This document shows positions 34,401 to 45,099 of a stretch of 64,000 bases of DNA, one piece after another. The notes beneath the pieces were generated by a model. It ran no database searches, was not told the origin of the DNA, and saw only the letters and a program-made list of their open reading frames with translations. The position numbers and the translations under genes were made by a program. Positions within the stretch are counted from its first letter, which is position 1. Each line of letters starts with the position of its first letter. The DNA is from Liolophura sinensis (lineage: Eukaryota; Mollusca; Polyplacophora; Chitonida; Chitonidae): NCBI RefSeq assembly GCF_032854445.1, contig NC_088304.1, positions 24,193,704 through 24,257,703 on the forward strand. The letters run 5' to 3'.

Positions 34401-37180
34401 CACATATATACAGACATACTTGATGGACTTTGGTATGATTGCCCCATACTGAGACTGTAATAACCATAATCTGGGGTAGATCAGAAAACAAAATCTACGA
34501 GGCCACGTGACACGTTGGTTTCACACATGTAGACACTGAAGTGTGCTGGTCAGTCTTTTTGTACGGTTAACACCTGTCGTCCAGTTTTTTAAACAAACCC
34601 CAACCTATTGTGTCTATGTGTGGTTGATTCATTGCTATTGCACACGTTATCGAATCACCCTCATCGCACTAGTTATCGAACAAGGCATTGCACTCATAAT
34701 CGCACTGGTCACTTGAGATCGCCACTAACCTATGCCAATCACAGCCAGCAACTTTGAGTCACGAACAGCTGCACAGCATTGTACAGTACCGTAGAACCAC
34801 TGGGTTGTACCTTCCTGTGTCGGAAGAGAGAAACACTGTTTGAGACATCAAAACTACCTGCATGCGTATGTCACCGCCCTCAACGGTACAACCAAATGGG
34901 CTTTGGTATGCTGTAATGTCTCTCACTTATAAGATACTGTATGGGGAATCAATACCGTGTGGCAACCGCCCGTTACAGTAAAATTAAGAATGAATCGTAG
35001 CATGCTGTATTGGAGACATACTGTTTTTATAATTTTTAGTCATCAACATTTTGTTTGATAGCTATAATGGAATAAATGAAGCAACAGCATCATCAACAAC
35101 GATATCAAAGCATGAGACATGATCGCGTTTAAATATTATTGTGACAGACCTATGCTGTTCACCGCTGTCACAAGTGACACCAAGCTTGCCCAGGAGGCTG
35201 ACTTTCTATTCTGTTCACCCCTGAGATACTACCGACGCTAATATTATATCATACAGTTACCATAAAAATAGATTGTATTATCAAAATGGATTGTTAAAAT
35301 GTAAGTCAGCACCTGACCACTGCAAGACTACCATTCAAAGTATCTTAAACCGCCATCCAATAATTTTTTAGATTTTTTTCAACATTGAAAAAATTTAGTT
35401 AAACTTTGCCTTGACACAGTTTTAGCGCGTACCCAGCAGGACACAGACCCGATTGTAATTCTGTGTATTTTAGGATATAAAGTCTTTTTTGCTCCATTTT
35501 TGGTGTACAGGTGCATGCTTCGTATTAAAATGCTGGAAACTGTCTAAACTTTGAGGAGGTGTGAGCTTTATTGATGAAAGTTTGAAATTCTGGGCGAGAG
35601 GACACAAGGTGTGAGGTGGTGATAAGGCTGCGAGTGAAGTCCCATTGGCGTTGCTAGGCACGCCTCCCAGCTGCCGGCATGGAAAGGTCCAGATTTTGAC
35701 GGTCAACCTATGTCAAGATTTTTATTGCTTGTTTCTCACAGGCTGAGCAGGAGATTGGCCGTTGGTGAGACAACTCCATAGTGAATTACATAACCAATAC
35801 TGCTCGCCATAACTAAAATTAATTCATAACCACTATAATCAGTAAATCGAGTAGATTCATTAATTAGCTGAAAAAAAGATTTTGGCCAGGTATTAAAATG
35901 GCTTATTTTCACTATGCTCATTTCATGGTGTTGTTCCAAGGGACACCTATTTTTAAAGTCGCCCAAAACCAAGAAGGTATCAGGGTTTTCTTTACAATGC
36001 TGTCTTTCAGATTATTAGGAAAGCTCCTCCGAGTCAGTCGAGAGGTTATCACAACGATAGCATGCGTCAATCAGCATGCGTTCAGCTCTCCATTCTTTTC
36101 CACAATGATCCAGAACATTTCTCTCTATCCTTAAAAAATGGACAAATCTAATCAAGGACCAAAAGTTAAGTATATGTGCTAGGTTTACGTAGGTGTACAT
36201 CGTGACAAGAAAAATTGCTCTAGGGATTAACTATAATCATAAACCAACAGGAAAATCGACTTTATTTTTAATCTCGGGAACAAAGTACGAAACAACTCTC
36301 AATATGTCTCCACCATATTGCTCAAAATGCCGATATGATTTCAAAATGTTTGACGAATATCAATTCAAAAACGGTCAGCGGTTTCGAGGCTGTATTAACA
36401 CATACTAAATACTATCATTAACTTATACGTTCAAACATTTGAGAAATAAAAGCCTGCCCATGTCTTATCAAACTGTACAATTATCAACATGGGTGGGTAA
36501 TTTTTTTCTTTCATGATCAGCTCATATCGTCACACAGAATGCAATTGTTTTTGCTCAGCACGGAATGTTTTTGTAATTAAAGCAGGGTTTACCTTCAATT
36601 AAGCCATTGTTGCAGATGAAGGCTCAGTTTCTTACAGTTGTAGGGTAATCATACAAAACAGTCGCATGTACATAAGACAAAAGGATGATATTTTATTTTT
36701 GATAATCCACTAAAAAGTTACAAAAGTGATTATGTGGAGAAAACGTGTTGTTTTTGTGCTGGTGTAAATATATATCGTAATACGTTAAGGCGTTTTTTAA
36801 CTGCATGTTATAATAAGAATTAGTTGAATGTTTTACATCATGCCATATTTTAAATGTCCTTCAAAGTGATCAAAGAGATGTAAACAAAATTCATTATTAA
36901 AAGACTGTTCAAGGTAGCCATCAAATAATGTTTGACTGATTAGGTAAAATGTGCTATTACTTTTTCTCCACTGAAGGTAAACATGAAAGTTTCAACCAGC
37001 CTTGACGTAGTTTTTAAAATGTTTGTTTTTTGTCTATTATGCAAGGAGTCGTCTCGTAATTATCTTGATATGATATTCTAATATATTAGGGTTCAAAGTT
37101 TTCTTCATTTCCTATCATTAAAAAGACCATTTTTTAAGTATCATCTCTGAAATAACTTCAGGGACAAAGCAAGCTGATAG
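34401..37180. other. Intergenic interval upstream of gene A
   Basis: Mostly single-copy-looking, AT-rich sequence. Two overlapping frames on opposite strands at 35,470-36,134 show no family motif. One possible terminal exon at 36,193-36,408 is listed separately. Confidence 0.5.
36193..36408 (+). CDS. Possible terminal exon of an unknown Cys/Tyr-containing product
   Basis: The frame opens directly after TTTACGTAG, which could be a weak splice acceptor, and runs 71 codons to TAA. AATAAA follows about 37 nt after the stop (GAGAAATAAAAGCC), a good position for a poly(A) signal. The C-terminal half contains PPYCSKCRYDFKMF and RGCINTY, with a CxxC pair and one more Cys. It lies about 0.8 kb upstream of gene A's promoter and could be the last exon of another small secreted-peptide gene. 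No matching signal-peptide exon starting MNK was found upstream, so this is a weak candidate and may be chance. Confidence 0.25.
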   Translation: MYIVTRKIALGINYNHKPTGKSTLFLISGTKYETTLNMSPPYCSKCRYDFKMFDEYQFKNGQRFRGCINTY

Positions 37181-37184
37181 AACG

Positions 37185-37286
37185 TATAAAAGCAGTAACT
37201 ATGACAACTTTGGACTTATTCTGTTTCGGGATTCGGACGAGAAATTGTCTACAGAACCTTCCACACCTTTGAGGAACAGCATTCAG
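37185..37286 (+). promoter_or_regulatory. Gene A core promoter and non-coding exon 1
   Basis: TATAAAAG is at 37,185-37,192. A non-coding exon is inferred from about 37,215 to 37,286, ending ATTCAG before the donor GTACAG. Genes B, C and D have the same octamer followed at similar distance by a short ATG-less exon and a GT donor. The transcription start itself is inferred. Confidence 0.65.
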
Positions 37287-37387
37287 GTACAGTAGATTCG
37301 TTCTAATTGTTTACGACGCTTAATATGTACAAGGGAGGATCCTGTAAAGTCAGTAATTTCCACGAATTTTGAGATGGAAGGAATAGT

Positions 37388-37668
37388 ACTATTTTATTTA
37401 TTTATTTATTTATTTATTTGCTTAGTGTTTTACGCCATACTCCAAAATATTTCACTTAAACGAAGGCGGCCAGGATGATTGTGGGTCGAAAGCGAACCTG
37501 GGAGAAACACACGGCTATCCGTAGGTTTTGCAGTTTTTCCCACGTACCACCGATGATGATGCCAGCATGAACAGTACTTGAACTCACAGATACCGCATTG
37601 GATAGAGGCTTGTGGGTCATTGCGTTTGACTGGTGCTCAGAGCACCTTTGCTATGGAGGGCCCATGTT
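37388..37668 (-). mobile_element. SINE-1 in gene A intron 1
   Basis: (TTTA)n tail, GTTTTACGCCATACTCCAAA, GGATGATTGTGGGTCGAAAG and the head region TTTGCTATGGAGGGCCC. It is diverged but nearly complete. Confidence 0.85.
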
Positions 37669-37942
37669 AACATTTTAGACGTCATAAATATTTGAACACG
37701 CGACTTTAATAACAGTTTGGCAAGGTCTCAATCAGGTGATCTTAGATTATTGATATTTCATTTATTTGATTTGTTTCCTTATTACACGTATAAAGCCGAG
37801 TCAAGACTATTTCATAAACCGCGATCAGATGGTGCTTCACAGCTACTGGTGAAAGGCTCCTGGGTCATTTTCACGAATAAGGGCCTGTTTTGTTATACTC
37901 AACTTGAGGACAATTTTTTTTCATTCTTGTGTACAGCCAACC

Positions 37943-38487
37943 ATGAACAAGGTTTTATTCGCTGCGGGACTATTGATCCTGTTAGCCAGTCATCTGATGG
38001 CAGTGAGCGTGACTGCATTGGAAAACGCAAACGATGCCGGGAATGTTCACGATATTGTAAAGCGGGGTAAGTTCCAATTACCAGTTTTATAGCCCACTTA
38101 TATTTCTTTTTGTACTTATTATTAAAAATTGTGTGTGTGTGTATGTATGTCCTCTCGAAGACTTAAAGCGCAAAGAGTAAAACCAGAACGGCGACGGCCG
38201 TGTGATAACTGGTAAATGGCCAATAAATGAGCGCTGGAATACGGCGTTTCGCCAACGACCGGGACTATTGATCCTGTTAGCCAGTCATCTGATGGCAGTG
38301 AGCCTGACTGCAATGGAAAACGCAAAGGATGCCGGGAATGCTCACGATATTGTAAAGCGGAGTAAGTTCCAATTACCAGTTTTATAGCCCACTTATATGA
38401 AGGTTGCTTTTCGATCGAGGATTATTTACAAAACCTGTTTACAAATTTTAAAAATGATATTTCTTTTTGTATGCATCGTTAAAAATT

Positions 38488-38558
<71 letters not shown>

Positions 38559-38560
38559 TG

Positions 38561-38594
<34 letters not shown>

Positions 38595-40005
38595 TCTGGA
38601 TTCTTCCTGATATTTCTTCAAATTGTATGTATTTTCTTTGATATGGTTTATTGATCCTAATGAGAAGTTTTTATCAATTAATGATTCATGCACAATAAAT
38701 CACAGACTGATTCTACATAATATAATATAATATAATATAATATAATATAATATAATATAATATAATATAATATAATATAATATAATATAATATAATATAA
38801 TATAATATAATATAATATAATATAATATAATATAATATAATATAATATAATATAATATAATATAATATAATATAATATAATATAATATAATATAATATAA
38901 TATAATATAATATAATATAATATAATATAATATAATATAATATAATATAATATAATATAATATAATATAATATAATATAATATAATATAATATAATATAA
39001 TATAATATAATATAATATAATATAATATAATATAATATAATATAATATAATATAATATAATATAATATAATATAATATAATATAATATAATATAATATAA
39101 TATAATAATTAAAGACTTAAAGCGTAAAGAGTAAAACCAGAACAGCGACGACAGTGTGATAATTGGCAAATGGTCACAAATGAGCTCTGGAATACGACCT
39201 TTTGTCCATTTACAGTTAAGGTTAGGGTTCAGTTAAATTTTTATTTAACTGTTCATGTAAATGCGTAAGTAGTGGCATATTACATGCCCATACCGGACCA
39301 TAGCTTAAACGAAATTAGGCTATATATTCTAAACCAGAGACGTCTAATAAATTGAGATTAACATCACTGCACTTTTGGGTTTGTTTTCACCTAAGTCTGC
39401 TTAAGCCATGGTTGCTACTATTTATGCATTTACATGAACAGATAGAGTAAAACCTTGACTGAGGTATATTGACAAGAGACCGTATTTCTCTGGGTACGTG
39501 TGTCCATTTGCCAGCTACAACACTGGTCGCTGCTCTGGTTTTACTCTCTATGCTGTACGTCTTTTACGCTGTCGTCGGTGTACTGGTTTTACTCTCTATG
39601 CTGAGCATCTATCACACTGACGTCGCTGTTCTGGTTTTACTCCCTAAGCTGTACGTCTTTCATACTGTCGTCGCTGCTCTGGTTTTACTCTCTATGCAGT
39701 GCGTCTTTCACGCTGTCGGCGCTGTTCTGGTTTTATTCTCTATGCTGTATGTCTGTTACACTGTGATCACTGCTCTGGTTATACTCTTTGTGCTGTATGT
39801 CTGTCACACTGTCGTCGCTGCACTGGTTTGACTCTGTACGCTGTTAGTATTTAAATATGATGCATGTCTTTTAAATTACAACACTGGTTGCTTGTAATGC
39901 TTGTGACGTATGGTTTTACTTTCAGCTATTTTCCACAACGACCAAGAGTACTGTTCGTACTTCAGAAACCTGTACTACAGATACTGTTATTACCGCCAAC
40001 AGTAA
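37943..40005 (+). CDS. Gene A: secreted Tyr-rich two-Cys peptide precursor
   Basis: Two coding exons are inferred: 37,943-38,066 and 39,926-40,005, giving 67 residues. The acceptor before exon 2 is CTTGTGTACAG, with CCAACC then ATG. The N-terminus MNKVLFAAGLLILLASHLMA is a typical signal peptide. A propeptide of about 21 residues follows, with several Asp/Glu/Asn, ending IVKR. A phase-1 intron (donor GTAAGT, acceptor TTTTACTTTCAG) sits exactly after the Lys-Arg codons. The last exon gives a 26-residue product beginning AIFHNDQEYC and containing NLYYRYCYYRQQ before TAA. It has two Cys ten residues apart and seven Tyr. I infer secretion, cleavage at Lys-Arg and one disulfide. The second exon is only 80 nt and is easily missed. 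The product matches no family I can name; only the precursor layout matches genes B and C. Function is unknown. Confidence 0.72.
38118..38145. repeat. (GT)n microsatellite, short
   Basis: TTGTGTGTGTGTGTATGTAT, at the 3' edge of the first copy of the duplicated exon segment. Confidence 0.85.
38150..38262 (-). repeat. Repeat A 3' part in gene A intron 2
   Basis: GACTTAAAGCGCAAAGAGTA, CGACGGCCGTGTGATAACTG and TGGAATACGGCGTTTCGCC are the inverted 3' section of repeat A. It separates the two copies of the signal/propeptide exon and replaces the ATG end of the second. Confidence 0.7.
38202..38361 (+). pseudogene. Duplicated gene A signal/propeptide exon lacking its native ATG
   Basis: From 38,263 the sequence repeats exon 2 of gene A from GGGACTATTGATCCTG through the Lys-Arg codons and 37 nt of following intron without a mismatch in the intron. 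The native CCAACCATGAACAAG start is gone. An in-frame ATG at 38,202, inside the repeat A piece, keeps the frame open for 53 codons. The donor GTAAGT is intact and in the same phase, so splicing to the last exon is possible in principle. The five exon differences all change an amino acid or the split codon. It is probably a dead or cryptic exon, but an alternative first coding exon cannot be excluded. Confidence 0.65.
38486..38593. repeat. (GT)n microsatellite
   Basis: About 50 GT units interrupted by TATG and GTTG. The open frames through it on both strands are fortuitous. Confidence 0.98.
38717..39107. repeat. (TATAA)n array, about 78 perfect units
   Basis: A 390-bp pentanucleotide array without a visible interruption. 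It abuts the 3' terminus of an inverted repeat A copy (TAATTAAAGACTTAAAGCG). Other repeat A copies end TTTAATTATA, so the array looks like an expanded tail. The 163-codon minus-strand frame through it is not a gene. Confidence 0.97.
39108..39270 (-). repeat. Repeat A copy, inverted, with expanded tail
   Basis: AGCGTAAAGAGTAAAACCAG, CGACGACAGTGTGATAATTG and AACTGTTCATGTAAATGCGT on the plus strand. It lies in gene A intron 2, facing away from the next copy. Confidence 0.8.
39285..39840 (+). repeat. Repeat A copy with expanded 48-bp minisatellite
   Basis: The body includes CTAAACCAGAGACGTCTAAT and CATTTACATGAACAGATAGA. About 6 tandem 48-bp units at 39,525-39,835 follow, with TGGTTTTACTCTCTATGCTG and GTCGTCGCTG. 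It forms an inverted pair with 39,108-39,270 and ends about 85 nt before gene A's last exon. Confidence 0.88.
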
Positions 40006-40098
40006 CAAGGGACCAAGCAACGAAATACAGTAGATCTGAACCGCAGTGGCTACTTATGGAGCAAAACAGACAAAACGACATCGCCTTCTTAAAACAGA

Positions 40099-40104
40099 AA
40101 TAAA
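40099..40104 (+). terminator. Gene A poly(A) signal
   Basis: AATAAA lies 94 nt after the TAA of gene A's last exon. Confidence 0.6.
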
Positions 40105-40354
40105 GCTTACGTCGAAGTTAAATGTACCCAGAAGAATGTTCGATTTAATTGTAATTCAGCTCTCAAAATTTAATGTCAGAGCATTAAAAAAGCGTCTATT
40201 GGCTTATTTGTGTCTTGATGTATGTTTGTCTAGCTTTGCCGAGTTTGATTTATGCTTTACATATAGACCTACCTGGCTTTCACTATTCGAATCCATAAAT
40301 TTGACCAGCATCGTAAAAATGGAAAATCATAAAATGCGGCGCAATTTATTTTGT

Positions 40355-40490
40355 TTGGCTATTTAATTGTTGTTTTACGCCTTATAAACTCAACAATATT
40401 TCACTTATACACCTATAATACGGTAGCCAGAGTTAAGGTTGTGGGAAACTGGGCAGAGAAGTAGGGCGTTAGCCAAGACTGAAATAAATA
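40355..40490 (-). mobile_element. SINE-1, diverged 3' half
   Basis: TTGTTGTTTTACGCCTTATA, CAACAATATTTCACTTATAC and CTGGGCAGAGAAGTAGGGCG. Confidence 0.65.
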
Positions 40491-40734
40491 AATAAAAAAA
40501 ATCAACTATACAGATATGACAGCATCGTTGGTCGTGTCAAATGTAAATCTGACAGCATGTATATATGAGGTCATTTCAGTGAGCTATATCGATAAACCAA
40601 CAATAATGTTGAGTCCATGTCTTATTGACCTCATTCCTCAACAATATCAGATATCTCTGAAAGTGGAATGTGGCTCAGTAAGGTGAGCAATTCCTGACCA
40701 GAAGGCATCCGGCGTGAGAGTTCATTCCAGCTGG

Positions 40735-40955
40735 TCTTGAGGCGTTTTAGGCTGTACTAAGAAATATTTTAGCTCCATGTGGTGTGGGGACAACGTACAC
40801 AGCCCCGTGAAATTCCACAACCATATTCAGGATACTGCCAGACCTCACGTACCCCCGGAGAGGAAGCAAGCATGAGTTGGACTTGAATTGGTGAAATGCT
40901 CCTGTTATGTAGTGCTACACTAGCACGATAACCACTCTGCCAAGACATCAGAGCC
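40735..40955 (-). mobile_element. SINE-1, heavily diverged
   Basis: CGTTTTAGGCTGTACTAAGA through GGAGAGGAAGCAAGCATGAG and CACTAGCACGATAACCACTC keep the order of SINE-1 landmarks with many changes. Confidence 0.6.
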
Positions 40956-41179
40956 TTGCGTTAGTGTCATTTTTTAGCTACCCACTCTAAATGTTTGTGA
41001 AACATTGATGACAATAAGTCCTGAAATACGCTGGTGGAGCCTTATGCACAGTCAAACTGTAGTTATATTCCACTCGTCTTATACACCAATATAGTGCGCA
41101 TAGTCGAACTGTAGTTTTAGACCACTCGTCTTATAAACCAATGTAGTGTGCACAGTCGAACACAGGCAATTGTGTCATT

Positions 41180-41445
41180 AATGCGTCGAGTTGGTTAGCG
41201 CGCTAGCGCAGCGTAAACGTAATGGCCCAGGAGTCTCTCATAATGTAGTAGCTGTGAGTTCAAGTCCAGCTCATGCTGGCTTCCACTCCGGCCGTACGTG
41301 GGAAGGTCTTCAACAACCTGCAGAGAATCGTGTGTGTCCCCCAAACTGTGCCCGGTTTGCTCCCACCATAATGCTGGTCGCAGTCGTATAAGTGACATAT
41401 TCTTGATTATGGCGTAAACCACCAATCAAATAAATGAATAAATTA
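41180..41445 (+). mobile_element. SINE-1, near full length
   Basis: GAGTTGGTTAGCGCGCTAGC (A-box region), GTGAGTTCAAGTCCAGCTCA (B-box region), CTCCCACCATAATGCTGG, and an AATCAAATAAATGAATAAAT tail. Confidence 0.92.
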
Positions 41446-41454
41446 ACGTACAGA

Positions 41455-41870
41455 AATTTCTGTTGCTGTACATGTGCAAAAACTAGTGTGTCAAGGCTAT
41501 TCCACCAAAAGTCTTTACTGTAAGTCTCTTCTGTTTTGCAATGAGTGTGATTCTGCTTCATGATTGTGTCTAATTCCGCTTACCCTGGATCTAGTCGCTT
41601 TATATTTATTCATGGTGTTGAATTAGCTTGCCACGTTGGATATACGAACACTTGAAATCAATGCGCAACTGAGATACATATTTTATTATCGACAACTTAT
41701 ATTCTAGAGTGGTAAACGTTTGCAATCGATTGCAAGTCACCTAGCACACCTCTTGCGTTTTTCTAACGTCACTGAAAACTGTGCACTCTCTTTACATGAT
41801 TCCGTTCTATTTTCCTACTTTATGTGCTCTCTCAGTTCTTTTGTGGTTTGTGTTGTACGTCGATCTGGAA
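41455..41870 (+). pseudogene. RT-element C-terminal remnant and 3' flank
   Basis: GTACATGTGCAAAAACTAGT, TCAATGCGCAACTGAGATAC and GCACTCTCTTTACATGATTC match the C-terminal and 3' parts of the RT element at 8400-8830. There are frame breaks throughout. Confidence 0.5.
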
Positions 41871-42007
41871 CGTCCTTATTGGCTGACAGCTGGTATACGA
41901 ATGTCTGTTTCGACGCAAAGATTTATTTGTATTACTTTACGCACTCGGTTTTCCTCTACCCATAAGACTCGTACACGTGATGTAAGTGAAAATGTATCGA
42001 ACATAAT

Positions 42008-42122
42008 GTTATTTATTTACTTATTTACTTATTGGGTGTTCCACACCGTGCTCAAGAATATTTCACCTATATCCCGGCGGCTTTTAATATTGTTGACTGA
42101 AACCGGACAAACAGAGTGAAGT
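42008..42122 (-). mobile_element. SINE-1, 3' half, diverged
   Basis: TTTATTTACTTATTTACTTA, CCGTGCTCAAGAATATTTCA and GAAACCGGACAAACAGAG. Confidence 0.75.
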
Positions 42123-42254
42123 TAAATAACAATCTATTAACCAGTCAAAAGTCTCTTGACCTTTTGAGTAGTGAGTTTGGCTCACTAGAGTTCAAAACTG
42201 TGGATTTTGAAACTAACAGATCAACATTAGATTGAAGGAAAGCTAAAACAATAA

Positions 42255-42335
42255 GAGGCCGCTTTTCACCGGTCCATTTGCCAATTAAAACACTCGTTGC
42301 TGCTCTCGTTTTACTCTCCATGGTGTAAAGTCTTA
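42255..42335 (+). repeat. Repeat A 3' fragment
   Basis: AGAGGCCGCTTTTCACCGGT, then CACTCGTTGCTGCTCTCGTT and CTCCATGGTGTAAAGTC. Confidence 0.6.
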
Positions 42336-42399
42336 TATATTTGACTAGATTTGGGCCATGCTCACTTTATGCTGGATATGATGTTAATTAATTACTTGA

Positions 42400-42676
42400 C
42401 TCAATGGCGTTTAATTTATTGATTAACTTTTTTATTAGTATTTGACACCGTACTTAAGAGTATTTAACTTATACGACCGCGATCAGCATTATGGTGGGGA
42501 GCCCAGGGGAAACCACTACAATCTGCATGTTGCAGATTGTCTGCAGACTGTCCCACTTATGACCGGAGATGAACCCAATGTGAGCTGGACTTGAACTCAA
42601 AACGACCGCATTGGTGAGAAGATCATTAGTTATTTTGTTGCGCTGGCGCGCTATAAAGACTCGGCCACGGAGGCGT
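42400..42676 (-). mobile_element. SINE-1, near full length, diverged
   Basis: ACCGTACTTAAGAGTATTTA, CGACCGCGATCAGCATTATG, GGACTTGAACTCAAAACGAC and GACTCGGCCACGGAGGC. Confidence 0.82.
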
Positions 42677-44476
42677 CTCACTTGTGCTTAACGCGGCACT
42701 AAGATGGTTTACACCGGTTACATCACTGTACATAAAAGTGACCGTCATCACTTCCTTCCTTTTTTGCTGCATGTATGGTTTTCTGTTCGTGTCGCAGACT
42801 GTTTCCTTATTTTCAACGGACCATGAAAAGGCACTCGAGCTTTGCATCATCTCAGTCATAATATGAGGAAATCAGGATTTCCGGTAAGAATCTGACATTA
42901 GGTGTCCGTGAAAGCATGCTGCCCTCATAATAGTATTTATGTGTAACGTTTCCTCGTTTTATATAAAAACTATCCTTAAATGTCCAATTAATCAATGGGC
43001 GGATTGCCGTGCGGACAAAATTACACCAGTCGTTCAGTTTATAGATGCATAAGCACAATTCAGGAAACAATGCCACTGAAACTCTTTACTCAAGACGTCA
43101 CTATCAAACGCCCATATTTAAAGTTTCTTAAAGTTTGCCAAACATATCTGCATTAATTGCACCTAAAAATCGAAGCGCACAGCGCTTTGTTTTGTAAGTA
43201 TTATCGATTTTTACTTAATCACTAGCGGAGACTAGTGGCGATATAAACATAGTTCAGTTTTAATAACCACGGTGAGATTTCCTTAATCTGTTTCTTGCTT
43301 AAAAGCGTTATATTTTGTATAATACAAACAGGACCTTTGCAATGTCTTCAGCATGAAGTTTTGCTGACTACTGGTCGTACTGATTTTGACGCATCGTTTT
43401 TTAAACATGTATCAGACGCCGACATCATAGACAATGCCTGAGTATATTTCTACTTCCATTTATTTCCGTTACAATATGTACATAAAACAATATGCAATTG
43501 TATACCGACACACCTTAGAAACGCATAACACAGAAACTTTTATATAATTCAGGTAAACAATAACTACTGATTGTGACAAACGAAACGTTTGTGAGCGGTA
43601 AAGACGTATTCTGATTAGGACGGTTTTCAAGAAAACAAGGTAGACACACATACAAGCATATGCAAGTGATGTTTAGAAAGGAATGATTTGCACCAGGACT
43701 GTACGAAGAGCTGTCGACAAGTTAAAAAAATTAACAAAAATCTCTTAGTCATTATCACATACAGTAATTTGATAACAATCGTAAAATTGTAAAACTTATT
43801 TTTCGTTGGAAACTGAAATTATATTTTTATACTTTTATACCCACAGATTATATTTTTGTTTTTATTCTAAGGATAGCATTTCATAAATAAAAGTGTTCAT
43901 GATTTATGGCTTTATTTTAAGCCAAATACTTGGTCAGTAAACGTGTATACATAATCAGGAGTTCATGTGAACAGCTTCGGTAATAACTAATTGATATGCT
44001 ATTACTTTTTCGCATGTTCTCAAAACTAGTTTTCGAAAAATAATAAAAACCTGCAAAAATTAATTTTAATTTCAATAAAAGTATACAAATGTAGCCATCC
44101 AAGACGCCATGCTTTAGTGTACTACATATATTTAAAAGCAACAAATAGGATTCTCCTTTCTGTCAATCAAAGATCATTTACTGTGACCTAGTGAAAAACA
44201 AATTAGTTTGATTAAATATGAATGCAGTTGTTAAAGACAGAACTCTTTGTTTTTGTTTTTCTTTTTTTTTCTGGCGACTTTGTTTTGGTAATGTAGACTG
44301 ACACAGTTACCATATCACGAACAGTCAGTGTCCATACTCAGTACTATTAAGGAAATCCGTTGTATGTGTTTTTAGTTTTATCACGATTCCATTCTGTGCA
44401 CACCATATTTCCGCCATTCAAGAATAAAAGTTATTCAAATAAGTTTTTTTTTCAGTTAATAAAAGCTTTTGTTCTG
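42677..44476. other. Intergenic interval upstream of gene B
   Basis: AT-rich. No repeat family copy, no frame over 75 codons and no paired splice sites were recognised. Confidence 0.5.
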
Positions 44477-44577
44477 TATAAAAGCTGTTCAACAGATGAG
44501 CACATTAGTCTAGAGATCTGACAAGTTTAAAGACGACGTTATATCCGTGGAGAGCGGTGGAGAAACCCAGAGTAAAG
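44477..44577 (+). promoter_or_regulatory. Gene B core promoter and non-coding exon 1
   Basis: TATAAAAG is at 44,477-44,484. The non-coding exon is inferred from about 44,507 to 44,577, ending GTAAAG before the donor GTGAGA. This is the same arrangement as genes A, C and D. Confidence 0.65.
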
Positions 44578-44829
44578 GTGAGATGAGTATGGGAAGGTGT
44601 ATTTATACTGCGGTCATTTTAATTAAATTAAATGATTCAAACAAAAGCCTGACGGATAGATTCTGCTCTGTCAATTATCTATTTTTTGTTGAAGTTTAGC
44701 CTATATAGATTTCTCGAAGTTGTAACGAAACCACAGGAACTTATCTTGGCCATTTATGCCTTACCTTGTATAGCATCAGACTGTCTCACAGTGATCTCCT
44801 TTCCATACTATTTTCATGAGGGGCGGCTA

Positions 44830-45018
44830 TCACCAACGCGATCGCTGTATGTCCAGATCAAACTGCCTTCCTCACCTGTCGTACGTGAGAAGGTCTTCCA
44901 TCAAGCTGCGGGCAGTCATGGGTTTCCCCGCGAATATGCCCGGTTTCCTCTCAACACACTGCTGGCCATCGTCGTATAAGTGAAATATTTGGACAATAAT
45001 CAATCAGGAAATAAATAT
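44830..45018 (+). mobile_element. SINE-1, diverged, in gene B intron 1
   Basis: CACCAACGCGATCGCTGTAT, TGAGAAGGTCTTCCATCAAG, GCTGGCCATCGTCGTATAAG and an AATCAGGAAATAAAT tail. Confidence 0.72.
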
Positions 45019-45099
45019 TTTCATAATTCAGTACCTTCTTTAGTACCCGAGATAAAAGGGCATGGCTATCAGTTGCTGGTTTGTTATTTACAGCCAATC

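Noticed and set aside
36614-36645. Possible short signal-peptide exon (MKAQFLTVVG) after a good-looking acceptor
   Set aside because: The frame ends after ten codons, the donor would be poor, and it lies downstream of the only candidate terminal exon.
38397-38693. Long Cys/Val-rich and Thr/His-rich frames
   Set aside because: They are translations of a (GT)n microsatellite.
38678-39169. 163-codon minus-strand open frame with repeated IILYY
   Set aside because: It is the translation of a perfect (TATAA)n array.
41191-41425. Opposed open frames suggesting small proteins
   Set aside because: They lie inside a SINE-1 copy; similar frames appear in most copies of that repeat.
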